From contig NW_003133723.1 of NCBI RefSeq assembly GCF_000003605.2, forward strand, positions 1-42,761: a stretch of DNA of 42,761 nucleotides, in the 5' to 3' direction. Position 1 is the stretch's first letter; every line of letters begins with the position of its first letter. The DNA comes from Saccoglossus kowalevskii. Taxonomy: Eukaryota > Hemichordata > Enteropneusta > Harrimaniidae. Shown in pieces: positions 1-10,909 of this stretch. Position numbers and translations under genes: made by a program. The notes beneath the pieces are model-generated. The model did not search any database. It saw nothing but the letters and a program-made list of their open reading frames with translations, and had not been told where the DNA came from.

Positions 1-729
1 TGGTTAGTACTTGCATCTGTGACAACCTGAGAAAACCAGCGGGTGACACATTTTTGAGTTTTTGCAGTCTGCACCTATTTGGTCCAATCTGTTAACACAG
101 CGTGCAAAGTTCTCCAAAGCGATTCCTAAGTTGCTAGATGTGTTTGTTTATTTGACCTAAGCTGTTGTTATATCGAACCATGCAGTTATAAAGTATGAAA
201 AATGACTAAAATCCATTTGAAACCTCTCATGTTAGCAGAATGTCATATGAGCCGGCCGTAAAATGTGCAAATACATCTTAAAAAATGTAAAAAGAGATTG
301 AAAAGTGTGTTTATTTGCGTGTATATTCCCTCTAAGTCATTTCATAAAGAACCCCACAGTTAAATTTAGAACAAAATTATGTAAAAGTCTAAAACAGCTA
401 TTTATGTAGGCACATTGTACCTCTACCCAAGCGCAAAGTGACTAACAAAGTGCTTACAAAGTTGTCAAAATCCCGTGGAAATTTGGCAGATTTACATGGA
501 AATGTTACCTATTCTGTTACATTATCGAATCCAGTTGTTAAAAGTTCGCGAAAGTGAATGAATATGTCATAAAAGGCCGTTTGAATATCGTAGTGGCTAT
601 CGAAGGATGTAGAATTTTTAAACATTTCCATACATAAAATGGACGCCAATTACAATAATGTTTAAATGACCCCGATAGATGACTGGTCAGATGATCGACC
701 GATAATGGAAGTAAAAGTTCAATCGGTCG
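1..729 (+). repeat. Monomer U1, A-type
   Basis: 5S relic 1-55; its 5' part lies outside the window. Box C is altered to gcatctgtgac. The T-run is T5 at 51-55. The spacer has gtgcaaatacatctt and cataaaatggacgcc. Confidence 0.93.
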
Positions 730-1461
730 TGGTTTAGTACTTGCATGGGTGACAACCTGAGAAAACCCAGCGGGGTGAAATTTTTTTGAGTTTTTGCAGT
801 CTGCACCTATTTGGTTCAAGCTGTTAAAACAGCGTGCAAAGTCTCCAAAGCGATTCCAAAGTTGGTTGACTTGTTTGATTATTTGAAATAAGTTGTTGTT
901 ATATCGAACTCTGCAGTTATAAAGTATGAAAAATGATTAAAATCCATTTGAAACCTCCCATGTTAGCAGACTGTCATATGAGCCGGCCGTAAAATGAACA
1001 AACACATACTAAAAATGTTAAAAGCGATTGAAACGTTGGTGGATTTGCGTGTATATTCCCCCTGCGTCATTTCATATAGAACCCCGCAGTTAAATTTAGA
1101 ACAAAATTATGTAAATGTCTAAAACAGCTATTTATGTTGGCACATTGTACCACTACCCAAGCGCAAAGTGATTAACAAAATGCTTACAAATTTGTGAAAA
1201 GCTTGTGCAAAGTTGGCAGATTTACATGGAAATGTTACCTATTCTGTTACATTATCGAGTCCAGTTGTTAAAAGTTCGCGAAAGTGAATGAATATGTCAT
1301 AAAAGGCCGTTTGAATATCGTAATTGCCCTTGAAGGATGTAGAATTATTAAACATTTCCATACATTAAATGACCGCGAATTACGATAATTTTAAAAAAAT
1401 GACCCTGATAGATGAGAGGTCAGGTGATCGACCGATAAAAGAAGTAAAGTTCAATCTGTCG
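730..1461 (+). repeat. Monomer U2, A-start/C-body
   Basis: 5S relic 667-787, with an extra T (ggtttagtac) and T7 at 781-787. The body is C-type (gaacaaacacatactaaaa) with an unusual gtaattgcccttgaagg. Confidence 0.93.
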
Positions 1462-2186
1462 TGGTTAGTACTTGCATGGGAGACAACCTGAAAAAACCAG
1501 TGGGTGAATTATTTTGAAAGAGTTTTTGCAGTCTGCACCTATTTGATCCAAGCTGTTAAAACAGCGTGCAATGTTCTCCAAAGCGATCCAAAGTTGCTAG
1601 ATTTGTTGTTTATTTGACCTAAGTTGTTGTATATTGAACCCTGCAGTTATAAAGTATGAAAAATGACTAGAATCCATATGAAACCTCCCATGTTAGCAGA
1701 CTGTCATATGAGCCGGCCGTAAAATGAACAAACACATACTAAAAATGTTAAAAGCGATTGAAAAGTTGGTGGATTTGCGTGTATATTCCCCCTAAGTCAT
1801 TTCATATAGAACCCCGCAGTTAAATTTAGAACAAAATTATGTAAAAGTCTAAAACAGCTATTTATGTTGGCACATTGTACCACTACCCAAGCGCAAAGTG
1901 ATTAAAAAGCGCTTACAAAGTTGTGAAAAGCTTGTGAAAGTTGGCAGATTTACATGGAAATGTTACGTATTCTGTTACATTAACGAATCCAGTTGTTAAA
2001 AGTTCGCGAAAAAGAATGAATATGTCATAAAAGGCCGTTTGAATATCGTAGTGGCTCTCGAAGGATGTAGAATTTTTAAACATTTCCATACATTAAATGA
2101 CCGCCAATTACGATAATTTATAAATGACCCCAATAGATGAGTGGTCAGATGATCGACCGATAATGTAAGTATAGTTCAATCAGTCG
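1462..2186 (+). repeat. Monomer U3, C-type
   Basis: 5S relic 1399-1517. The terminator region is damaged (tgaattattttgaaag), leaving only T4. The 3' third carries the rare variant attaaaaagcgcttac and gaccccaatag. Confidence 0.93.
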
Positions 2187-2913
2187 TGGTTAGTACTTGC
2201 ATTGGTGACAACCTGAGAAAACCAGCGGATGACACTTTTTTGAGTTTTTGCAGTCTGCACCTATTTGGTCCAAGCTGTTAAAACAGCGTGCAAAGTCACC
2301 AAAGCGATTCCAAAGTTGCTAGATTTGTTTTCTTTATTTGACATAAGTGTTGTTATATCGAACCCTGCAGTTATAATGTATGAAAAATGACTAAAATGCA
2401 TTTGAAACCTCCCATGTTAGCAGAATGTCATATGAGCCGGCCGTAAAATGTGCAAATACATCTTAAAAATGTTAAAAGCGATTGAAAAGTTGGTGGATTT
2501 GCGTGTATATTCCCCCTATGTCATTTCATATAGAACCCCGGAGTTAAATTTAGAACAAAACTATGTAAAAGTTTAAAACAGCTATTTATGTGGGCACATT
2601 GTACCACTACCCAAGCGCAAAGTGATTAACAAAGTGCTTTACAAAGTTGTCAAAATCTTGTGAAAAGTTGGTAGATTTACATGGAAATGTTACGTATTCT
2701 GTTACATTATCGAGTCCAGTTGTTAAAAATTCGCGAAAGTGAATGAATATGTCTTAAAAGGCCGTTTGAATATCGTAGTGGCCCTCGAAGGATGTAGAAT
2801 TTTTAAACATTTCCATACATTAAATGGCCACCAATTACGATAATTTTGAAATGACCCTGATACGCGAGTGGTCAGGTGATCGACTGATAATAGAAGTAAA
2901 GTTCAATCGGTCG
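2187..2913 (+). repeat. Monomer U4, A/C mosaic, rare variant
   Basis: 5S relic 2124-2242. Rare bases ttggtgac, gcggatgac, aagtcaccaaag, gttttctttatttgacat and ataatgtatg are shared with U44. The middle is A-type (tgtgcaaatac); the end is cattaaatggccacc. Confidence 0.93.
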
Positions 2914-3627
2914 TGGTTAGTACGTGCATGGGAGACAACCTGAGAAAAGCAGCGGGTGACACTTTTTAGAGTTTTTGCAGTCTGCACCTATTTGGTCCAA
3001 GCTGTTAAAACAGCGTGCAAAGTCTCCAAAGCGATTCCAAAGTTGCTAGATTTGTTTGTTTATTTGACCTAAGTTGTTGTTATATCGAACCCTGCAGTTA
3101 TAAAGTATGAAAAATGACTAAAATCCATATGAAACCTCCCATGTTAGCAGACTGTCATATGAGCCGGCCGTAAAATAAACAAACACATACTAAAAATGTT
3201 AAAAGCGATTGAAAAGTTGGTGGATTTGCGTGTATATTCTCCCCAAGTCATTTCATATAGAACCCCGCAGTTAAATTTAGAACAAAATTATGTAAAAGTC
3301 TAAAACAGCTATTTTATGTTGGCACATTGTACCACTACCCAAGCGCAAAGTTCTTACAAAGTTATGAAAAGCTTGTCAAAGTTGGCAGATTTACATGGAA
3401 ATGTTACCTATTCTGTTACATTATCGAGTCCAGTTGATAAAAGTTCGCGAAAGTGAATGAATATTTCATAAAAGTCCGTTTGAATATCGTAGTGGCCCTC
3501 GAAGGATGTAGAATTGTTAAACATTTCCATACATTAAATGACCGCCAACTACGATAATTTTTAAATGACCGTGATAGATGAGTGGTCAGGTGATCAACCG
3601 ATAATGGAAGTAAATTACAATCGGTCG
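2914..3627 (+). repeat. Monomer U5, C-type, 13-bp deletion
   Basis: 5S relic 2851-2969, with tacgtgcatggg. It is 714 bp long because gcgcaaag joins ttcttac near 3350, losing about 13 bp of gtgattaacaaagtg. Confidence 0.93.
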
Positions 3628-3682
3628 CGGTTAGTACTTGCAAGGGAGACAGCCTGAGAAAACTAGCGGGTGACACTTTTTT
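3565..3682 (+). pseudogene. Degenerate 5S rRNA gene, copy at U6 (C-type)
   Basis: Aligned by eye to animal 5S rRNA. GATAATGGAAG corresponds to positions 41-51, TCGG to 62-65 and GGTTAGTACTTG to 70-81. GGGAGACAGCCTG corresponds to 85-97, GAAAAC to 99-104, and a GGGTG follows. Six T follow at 3677-3682 in the terminator position. This copy keeps both A88 and G93, which most other copies have lost one or both of. Box A (5S 50-64) is badly eroded, and T69 and T84 are also changed, so it cannot encode a normal 5S rRNA. Confidence 0.85.
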
Positions 3683-4354
3683 GAGTTTTTGCAGTCTGCA
3701 CCTATTTGGTCCAAGCTGTTAAAACAGCGTGCAAAGTTTTCCAAAGCGATTCCAAAGTTGCTAGTTTTGTTTGATTATTTGACCTAAGTTGTTGTTTTAT
3801 CGAACCGTGCACTTAGAAAGTATGAAAAATGACTAAAATCATTTTTGAAACACCCCATGTTAGCAGACTGTCATTTGAGCCGGCCGTCAAATCAACTTAC
3901 ACATACTAAAAATGTTTAAAGCGATTGAAAAGTTGGTGGATTTGCGTGTATATTCCCCCGAAGTCATTTCATATAGAACCCCGCAGTTCAATTTAGAACA
4001 AAATTATGTAAATGTCTATAACAGCTATTTATGTTGGCACATTGTACCACTACCCAAGCGCAAAGTGATTAACACAGTGCTTACAAAGTTGTCAAAAGCT
4101 TGTGCGAAGTTCGCAGATTTACATGGAAATGTTACCTATTGTGTTACATTATCGAGTCCAGTTGTTGAAAGTTCGCGAAAGTGAATGAATATTTCATAAA
4201 AGGCCGTTTGAATATCGTAGTGGCCCTCGAAGGATGTAGAATTATTAAACATTTCCGTACATTAAATGACCGCCAACTACGATAATTTTTAAATGACCCT
4301 GATAGATGAGTGGTCGGTGATCGACCGATACTGGAAGTAAATTACAATCGGTCG
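3628..4354 (+). repeat. Monomer U6, C-type
   Basis: 5S relic 3565-3682. The common in-frame stops (ccctaa, gtctaa) are changed to cccgaa and gtctat, which opens a chance 90-codon frame at 3912-4184. Confidence 0.93.
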
Positions 4355-4411
4355 CGGTTATTACATGCTTGGGGAGACAGCCTGAGAAAACCAGCGGGAG
4401 ACACTTTTTTT
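4292..4411 (+). pseudogene. Degenerate 5S rRNA gene, copy at U7 (C-type)
   Basis: ACCCTGA (5S 16-22) lies at the 5' side. GATACTGGAAG aligns to 41-51, and GGGGAGACAGCCTGAG covers the box C core with A88 and G93 retained. The normally invariant GTTAGTACTTG is altered to GTTATTACATG. A clean T7 terminator lies at 4405-4411. Some sites are more 5S-like than other copies and others less so. Confidence 0.83.
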
Positions 4412-5081
4412 GAGTTTTTGCAGTCTGCACCTATTTGGTTCCAAGCTGTTAAAACAGCGTGCAAGTTCTCCAATGCGATTCCAAAGTTGCTAGATTTGTT
4501 TGTTTATTTGACCTAAGTTGTTGTTATATCGAACCATGCAGTTATAAAGTATGAAAAATGAATAAAATCCATTTGAAACCTCCCATGTTAGCAGAATGTC
4601 ATATGAGCCGGCCGTAAAATGTGCAAATACATCTTAAAAATGTTAAAAGCGATTGAAAAGTTTGTGGATTTGTGTGCATATTCCCTCTAAGTCATTTCAT
4701 TTAGAACCTCGCAGTTAAATTTAGAACAAAATTATGTAAAAGTCTAAAACAGCTATTTATGTTGGCACATTGTACCACTACCCAAGTGCAAAGTGATTAA
4801 AAAGCGCTTACAAAGTTGTGAAAAGCTTGTGAAAGTTGGCAGATTTACATGGAAATGTTACGTATTCTGTTACATTATCGAATCCAGTTGTTAAAAGTTT
4901 GCGAAAGTGAATGAATATGTCATAAAAGGCCGTTTGAATATCGTAGTGGCTCTCGAAGGATGTAGAATTTTTAAACATTTCCATACATTAAATGACCGCC
5001 AATTACGATAATTTATAAATGACCCCAATAGATAAGTGGTCAGATGATCGACCGATAATGTAAGTATAGTTCAATCAGTCG
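4355..5081 (+). repeat. Monomer U7, C-start, A-middle
   Basis: 5S relic 4292-4411, with T7. The spacer becomes A-type (gtgcaaatacatctt) and ends with the same rare variant as U3 (aaaagcgcttac, gaccccaatagataag). Confidence 0.93.
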
Positions 5082-5810
5082 TGGTTAGTACTTGCATTGG
5101 TGACAACCTGAGAAAACCAGCGGATGACACTTTTTTGAGTTTTTGCAGTCTGCACCTATTTGGTCCAAGCTGTTAAAACAGCGTGCAAAGTTCTCCAAAG
5201 CGATTCCAAAGTTGCTAGATTTGTTTGTTTATTTGACCTAAGTTGTTGTTATATCGAAACCCTGCACTTATAAAAGTATGAAAAATGACTAAAATCCATA
5301 TGAAACCTCCCATGTTACCAGACTGTCATATGAGCCGGCCGTACAATAAACAAACACATACTAAAAATGTTAAAAGCGATTGACAAGTTGGTGGATTTGC
5401 GTGTATATTCTCCCTAAGTCATTTCATATAGAACTCCGCAGTTAAATTTACAACAAAATTATGTAAAAGTCTAAAACAGCTGTTTATGTTGGCACATTGT
5501 ACCACTACCCAAGCGCAAAGTGATTAACAAAGTGCTTACAAAATTGTCAAAAGCTCGTGCAAAGTTGGCAGATTTACATGGAAATGTTACCTATTCTGTT
5601 ACATTATCGAATCCAGTTGTTAAAAGTTCGCGAAAGTGAATGAATATGTCATAAAAGGCCGTTTGAATATCGTAGTGGCTATCGAAGGATGTAGAATTTT
5701 TAAACATTTCCATACATAAAATGGCCGCCAATTACGATAATTTTTAAATGATCCTGATAGATGAGTGGTCAGATGATCGAACGATAATGGAAGTAAAGTT
5801 CAATCGGTCG
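5082..5810 (+). repeat. Monomer U8, C/A mosaic
   Basis: 5S relic 5019-5137, with ttggtgac and gcggatgac shared with U4 and U44. The middle is C-type (aataaacaaacacatac) and the end A-type (cataaaatggccgcc). Confidence 0.93.
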
Positions 5811-6536
5811 TGGTAAGTACTTGCATGGGTGACATCCTGAGAAAACCATCGGGTGACACATTTTTGAGTTTTTGCAGTCTGCACCTATTTGGTCCAAGCT
5901 GTTAAAACAGCGTGCAAAGTTCTCCAATGCGATTCCAAAGTTGCTAGATTTGTTTGTTTATTTGACCTAAGTTGTTGTTATATCGAACCATGCAGTTATA
6001 AAGTATGAAAAATGAATAAAATCCATTTGAAACCTCCCATGTTAGCAGAATGTCATATGAGCCGGCCGTAAAATGTGCAAATACATCTTAAAAATGTTAA
6101 AAGCGATTGAAAAGTTTGTGGATTTGTGTGCATATTCCCTCTAAGTCATTTCATTTAGAACCTCTCAGTTAAATTTAGAACAAAATTATGTAAAAGTCTA
6201 AAACAGCTATTTATGTTGGCACATTGTACCACTACCCAAGTGCAAAGTGATTAAAAAGCGCTTACAAAGTTGTGAAAAGCTTGTGCAAAGTTGGCAGATT
6301 TACATGGAAATGTTACGTATTCTGTTACATTATCGAATCCAGTTGTTGAAAGTTCGCGAAAATGAAAGAATATGTCATAAAAAGCCGTTTGAATATCGTA
6401 GTGGCTATCGAAGGATGTAGAATGTTTAAACATTTCTATACATAAAATGGCTGCCAATTACAATAATTTTTAAATGATCCTGATAGATGAGTGGTCAGAT
6501 GATCGACCGATAATGGAAGTAAAGTTCAATCGGTCG
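5811..6536 (+). repeat. Monomer U9, A-type
   Basis: 5S relic 5748-5866, with tggtaagtac and gacatcctg. The spacer is A-type, with aaaaagcgcttac resembling the U3/U7 variant. Confidence 0.93.
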
Positions 6537-6591
6537 TGGTTATTACTTGCATGGGTGACAACCTGAGAAAACCAGCCGGTGACACATTTTT
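6474..6591 (+). pseudogene. Degenerate 5S rRNA gene, representative A-type copy (U10)
   Basis: A-type pattern: GATAATGGAAG (41-51), TCGGTCGTGGTTA (62-74), CATGGGTGAC (82-91) and AACCTGAGAAAACC (92-105), then AGCGGGTG or similar. Against the remembered animal consensus the A consensus matches about 47 of 65 over positions 41-105, with no gap. T replaces A88. The T-run is only five (6587-6591). Box A keeps about half its bases. Confidence 0.85.
6504..6536. repeat. Inverted repeat across 5S relic box A (representative)
   Basis: Perfect 8-bp arms cgaccgat (6504-6511) and atcggtcg (6529-6536) are separated by 17 bp and bracket the eroded box A region. A-type and most C-type monomers share it. In B-type monomers the left arm is cgaccaat, which leaves one A/C mismatch on the + strand but a G.U wobble in minus-strand RNA. 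Confidence 0.6.
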
Positions 6592-7263
6592 GAGTTTTTG
6601 CAGTCTGCACCTATTTGGTCCAAGCTGTTAACACAGCGTGCAAAGTTCTACAAAGCGATTCCAAAGTTGCTAGATTTGTTTGTTTATTTGACCTAAGTTG
6701 TTGTTATATCGAACCATGCAGTTATAAAGTATGAAAAATGACTAAAATCCATTTGAAACCTCTCATGTTAGCAGAATGTCATATGAGCCGGCCGTAAAAT
6801 GTGCAAATACATCTTTAAAATGTTAAAAGCGATTGAAAAGTTGGTGGATTTGCGTGTATATTCTCCCTAAGTCATTTCATATAGAACCCCGCAGTTAAAT
6901 TTAGAACAAAATTAAGTAAAAGTGTAAAACAGCTATTTATGTTGGCACATTGTACCACTACCCAAGCGCAAAGTGATTAACAAAGTGCTTACAAAGTTGT
7001 CAAAATCTTGTGCAAATTTGGCAGATTTACATGGAAATGTTACCTATTCTGTTACATTATCGAATCCAGTTGTTAAAAGTTCGCGAAAGTGAATGAATAT
7101 GTCATAAAAGGCCGTTTGAATATCGTAGTGGCTATCGAAGGATGTAGAATGTTTAAACATTTCCATACATAAAATGGCTGCCAATTACAATAATTTTTAA
7201 ATGACCCTGATAGATGAGTGGTCAGATGATCGACCGATAATGGAAGCAAAGTTCAATCGGTCG
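6537..7263 (+). repeat. Monomer U10, A-type
   Basis: 5S relic 6474-6591, with tggttattac. The GC-rich palindromic gccggccg is at 6787-6794 and the ttcgcgaa palindrome at 7080-7087, both near-constant across the array. Confidence 0.94.
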
Positions 7264-7991
7264 TGGTTAGTACTTGCATGGTTGACGACCTGAGAAAACC
7301 AGCGGGTGACACATTTTTGAGTTTTTGCAGTCTGCACCTATTTGGTCCAAGCTGTTAACACAGCGTGCAAAGTTCTCCAAAGCGATTGCAAAGTTGCTAG
7401 ATTTGTTTGTTTATTTGTCCTAAGTTGTGTATATCGAACCATGCAGTTATAAAGTATGAAAAATGACTAAAATCCATTTGAAACCTCTCATGTTAGCAGA
7501 ATGTCATATGAGCCGGCCGTAAAATGTGCAAATACATCTTAAAAATGTTAAAAGCAATTGAAAAGTTGGTGGATTTGTGTGTATATTCCCTCTAAGTCAT
7601 TTCATATAGAACCCCGCAGTTAAATTTAGAACAAAAATTATGTAAAAGTTTAAAACAGCTTATTTATGTTGGCCCCATTGTACCACTACCCAAGCGCAAA
7701 GTGATTAACAAAGTGCTTACAAAGTTGTCAAAATCTTGTGCAAATTTCGCAGATTTACCGGGAAATGTTACCTATTCTGTTACATTATCGAATCCAGTTG
7801 TTAAAAGTTCGCGAAAGTGAATGAATATGTCATAAAAGGCCGTTTGAATATCGTAGTGGCTATCGAAGGATGTAGAATGTTTAAACATTTCCATACATAA
7901 AATGGCTGCCAATTACGATAATTTTTAAATGACCCTGACATATGAGTGATCAGATGATCGACCGATAATGGAAGCAAAGTTCAATCGGTCG
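7264..7991 (+). repeat. Monomer U11, A-type
   Basis: 5S relic 7201-7319, with gttgacgacctg. gcgattgcaaag and tttgtcctaag are shared with U47, about 26 kb away. Confidence 0.93.
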
Positions 7992-8719
7992 TGGTTAGTA
8001 CTTGCATGGGTGACAACCTGAGAAAACCAGCGGGTGACACATTTTTGAGTTTTTGCAGTCTGCACCTATTTGGTCCAAGCTGTTAACACAGCGTGCAAAG
8101 TTCTCCAAAGCGATTGCAAAGTTGCTAGATTTGTTTGTTTATTTGACCTAAGTTGTTGTTCTATCGAACCATGTAGTTATAAAGTATGAAAAATGACTAA
8201 AATCCATTTGAAACCTCTCATGTTAGCAGAATGTCATATGAGCCGGCCGTAAAATGTGCAAATACATATTTAAAATGTTAAAAGCGATTGAAAAAGTTGG
8301 TGGATTTTGCGTGTATATTCTCCCTAAATCATTTCATATATAAACCCCGCAGTTAAATTTAGAACAAAATTATGTAAAAGTGTAAAACAGCTATTTATGT
8401 TGGCACATTGTCCCACTACCCAAGCGCAAAGTGATTAACAAAGTGCTTACAAAGTTGTCAAAATCTTGTGCAAATTTGGCAGAATTACATGGAATGTTAC
8501 CTATTCTGTTACTTTATCGAATCCAGTTGTTAAAAGTTCGCGAAAGTGAATGAATATTTATAAAAGGCCCTTTGAATATCGCAGTGGCCCTCGAGGGATG
8601 TAGAATTTTTAAACATTTCCATCAATTACATGGCCGCCAATAAAAATAATATTTAAACGACCCTGATAGATGAGGGGTCAGGTGATCGACCAATAATAGA
8701 AGTAAAGATCAATCGGTCG
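7992..8719 (+). repeat. Monomer U12, A-to-B hybrid
   Basis: 5S relic 7929-8047. The sequence is A-type to about 8550, then B-type (ggccctttgaatatcgcag, gagggatg, aataatatttaaacg). It marks the A1/B1 edge. Confidence 0.93.
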
Positions 8720-9448
8720 TGGTTAGTACTTGCATGGGAGACAACCAGAGAAAACCAGCGGTTGACACTTTTTTTGAGTTTTTGCCGTCTGCACCTATTT
8801 TGTCCAAGCTGTTAAAACAGCGTGCAAAGTTCTCCAAAGCGTTTCCAAAGTTGCTAGATTTGTTTGTTTATTTGACCTAAGTTATTGTTATATCAAACCA
8901 TGCAGTTGTAAAGTATGAAAAATGACTAAAATTCATTTGAAACCTTCCATGTTAGCAGACTGCCATATGAGCCGGCCGTAAAATGAACAAACACATACTG
9001 AAAATGTTAAAAGCGATTGAAAAGTTGGTGGATTTGCGTTTATATTCCCCCTAAGTCATTTCATATAGAACCCCGCAGTTAAATTTAGAACAAAATTATG
9101 TAAAAGTCAAAAAACAGCTATTTATGTTGGCACATTGTTCCACTACCCAAGCGCAAAGTGATTAACAAAGTGCTTACAAAGTTGTGAAAAGCTTGTGCAA
9201 AGTTGGTAGATTTGCACGGAAATGTTACCTATTCTGTTACATTATCGAGTCCAGTTGTTAAAAGTTCGCGAAAGTGAATGAATATGTTATAAAAGGCCCT
9301 TTGAATATCGCAGTGGCCCTCGAAGGATGTAGAATTTTTAAACATTTCCATCAATTACATGGCCGCCAATAACAATAATTTTTAAACGACCCTGATAGAT
9401 GAGTGGTCAGGTGAACGACCAATAATGGAAGTAAAGATCAATCGGTCG
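8720..9448 (+). repeat. Monomer U13, B-type
   Basis: 5S relic 8657-8775, with aaccagagaaaacc. That variant, gactgccatatg and cattgttccac are all shared with U29, sixteen monomers away. Confidence 0.93.
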
Positions 9449-10181
9449 TGGTTAGTACTTGCATGGGAGACAACCTTAGAAAACCAGCGGTTGACACTTT
9501 TTTTGAGTTTTTGCCGTCTGCACCTATTTGGTCCATGCTGTTAAAACAGCGTGCAAAGTTCTCCAAAGCGTTTCCAAAGTTGCTAGATTTGTTTGTTTAT
9601 TTGACCTAAGTTGTTGTTATATCGAACCATGCAGTTGTAAAGTATGAAAAATGACTAAAATTCATTTGAAACCTTCCATGTTAGCAGACTGTCATATGAG
9701 CCGGCCGTAAAATGAACAAACACATACTGAAAATGTTAAAAGCGATTGAAAAGTTGGTGGATTTGCGTTTATATTCCCCCTAAGTCATTTCATGTAGAAC
9801 CCCGCAGTTAAATTTAGAACAAAATTATGTAAAAGTCAAAAACAGCTATTTATGTAGGCACATTGTACCACTACCCAAGCTCAAAGTGATTAACAAAGTG
9901 CTTACAAAGTTGTGAAAAGCTTTGCAAAGTTGGTAGATTTGCATGGAAATGTTACCTATTCTGTTACATTATCGAGTCCAGTTGTTAAAAGTTCGCGAAA
10001 GTGAATGAATATGTTATTAAAGGCTCTTTGAATATCGCAGTGGCCCCTCAAAGGATGTAGAATTTTTAAACATTTCCATCATTTACATTGGCCACCAAGT
10101 AACAATAAATTTTAAACGACCCCTGATAAGATGAGTGGTCAAGTGATTGACCAATTAATAGAAGTAAAGATCAATCGTTCA
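9449..10181 (+). repeat. Monomer U14, B-type, indel-rich end
   Basis: 5S relic 9386-9504. It is 733 bp long owing to single-base insertions in 10040-10160 (cattggcc, aagtaac, gacccctgataag). aagctttgcaaag is shared with U25 and U26. Confidence 0.93.
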
Positions 10182-10909
10182 TGGTTAGTACTTGCATGGG
10201 AGACAACCTTAGAAAACCAGCGGTTGACACTTTTTTGAGTTTTTGCCGTCTGCACCTATTTGGTCCATGCTGTTAAAACAGCGTGCAAAGTTCTCCAAAG
10301 CGTTTCCAAAGTTGCTAGATTTGTTTGTTTATTTGACCTAAGTTGTTGTTATATCGAACCATGCAGTTGTAAAGTATGAAAAATGACTAAAATTCATTTG
10401 AAACCTTCTATGTTAGCAGACTGTCATATGAGCCGGCCGTAAAATGAACAAACACATATTGAAAATGTTAAAAGCGATTGAAAAGTTGGTGGATGTGCGT
10501 TTATATTCCCTCTAAGTCATTTCATGTCGAACCCCGCAGTTAAATTTAGAACAAAATTTTGTAAAAGTCAAAAACAGCTATTTATGTTGGCACATTGTAC
10601 CACTACCCAAGCGCAAATTGATTAACAAAGTGCTTACAAAGTTGTGAAAAGCTTGTGCAAAGTTGGTAGATTTGCATGAAAAATGTTACCTATTCTGTTA
10701 CATTATCGAGTCCAGTTGTTAAAAGTTCGCGAAAGTGAATGAATATGTTATTAAAGGCCCTTTGAATATCGCAGTGGCCCTCGAAGGATGTAGAATTTTT
10801 AAACATTTCCATCAATTACATGACCGCCAATAACAATAATTTTTAAACGACCCTGATAGATGAGTGGTCAGGTGATCGACCAATAATAGAAGTAAAGATC
10901 AATCGGTCG
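10182..10909 (+). repeat. Monomer U15, B-type
   Basis: 5S relic 10119-10237, with the noisy U14 end forming its 5' part and gttcatggttag at the join. The spacer has gttattaaagg in place of TATAAAAGG. Confidence 0.93.

Larger units (their letters stand above)
1..8550 (+). repeat. Block A1: A-type and C-type monomers (U1-U12)
   Basis: A-type markers (gggtgacaacc, gcagtctgcac, gcgattcc, gtgcaaatacatctt, cataaaatggc) dominate U1 and U9-U12. U2-U8 carry C-type stretches (aacaaacacatactaaaa, cattaaatgaccgcc, gtggccctcg) in a mosaic with A-type sequence. The block ends inside U12, where the last ~165 bp switch to B-type sequence near 8550. It is the most heterogeneous part of the window. Confidence 0.85.

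Noticed and set aside
3180-3215. Resemblance of acacatactaaaaatg to the start of U6 snRNA
   Set aside because: The match is about a dozen A-rich bases; the following U6 sequence and its terminator are absent, and A-type monomers do not keep it.
6720-6800. tRNA-like internal promoter on the minus strand (ggttcgatata as B box, ggctcatatgac as A box)
   Set aside because: Only part of each box matches, the spacing is over 60 bp and no tRNA fold or acceptor stem is visible.
7080-7100. CENP-B box-like match starting at ttcgcgaaagtg
   Set aside because: TTCG and the central A fit the consensus, but the essential CGGG half is gaat here. It does not support a CENP-B site.
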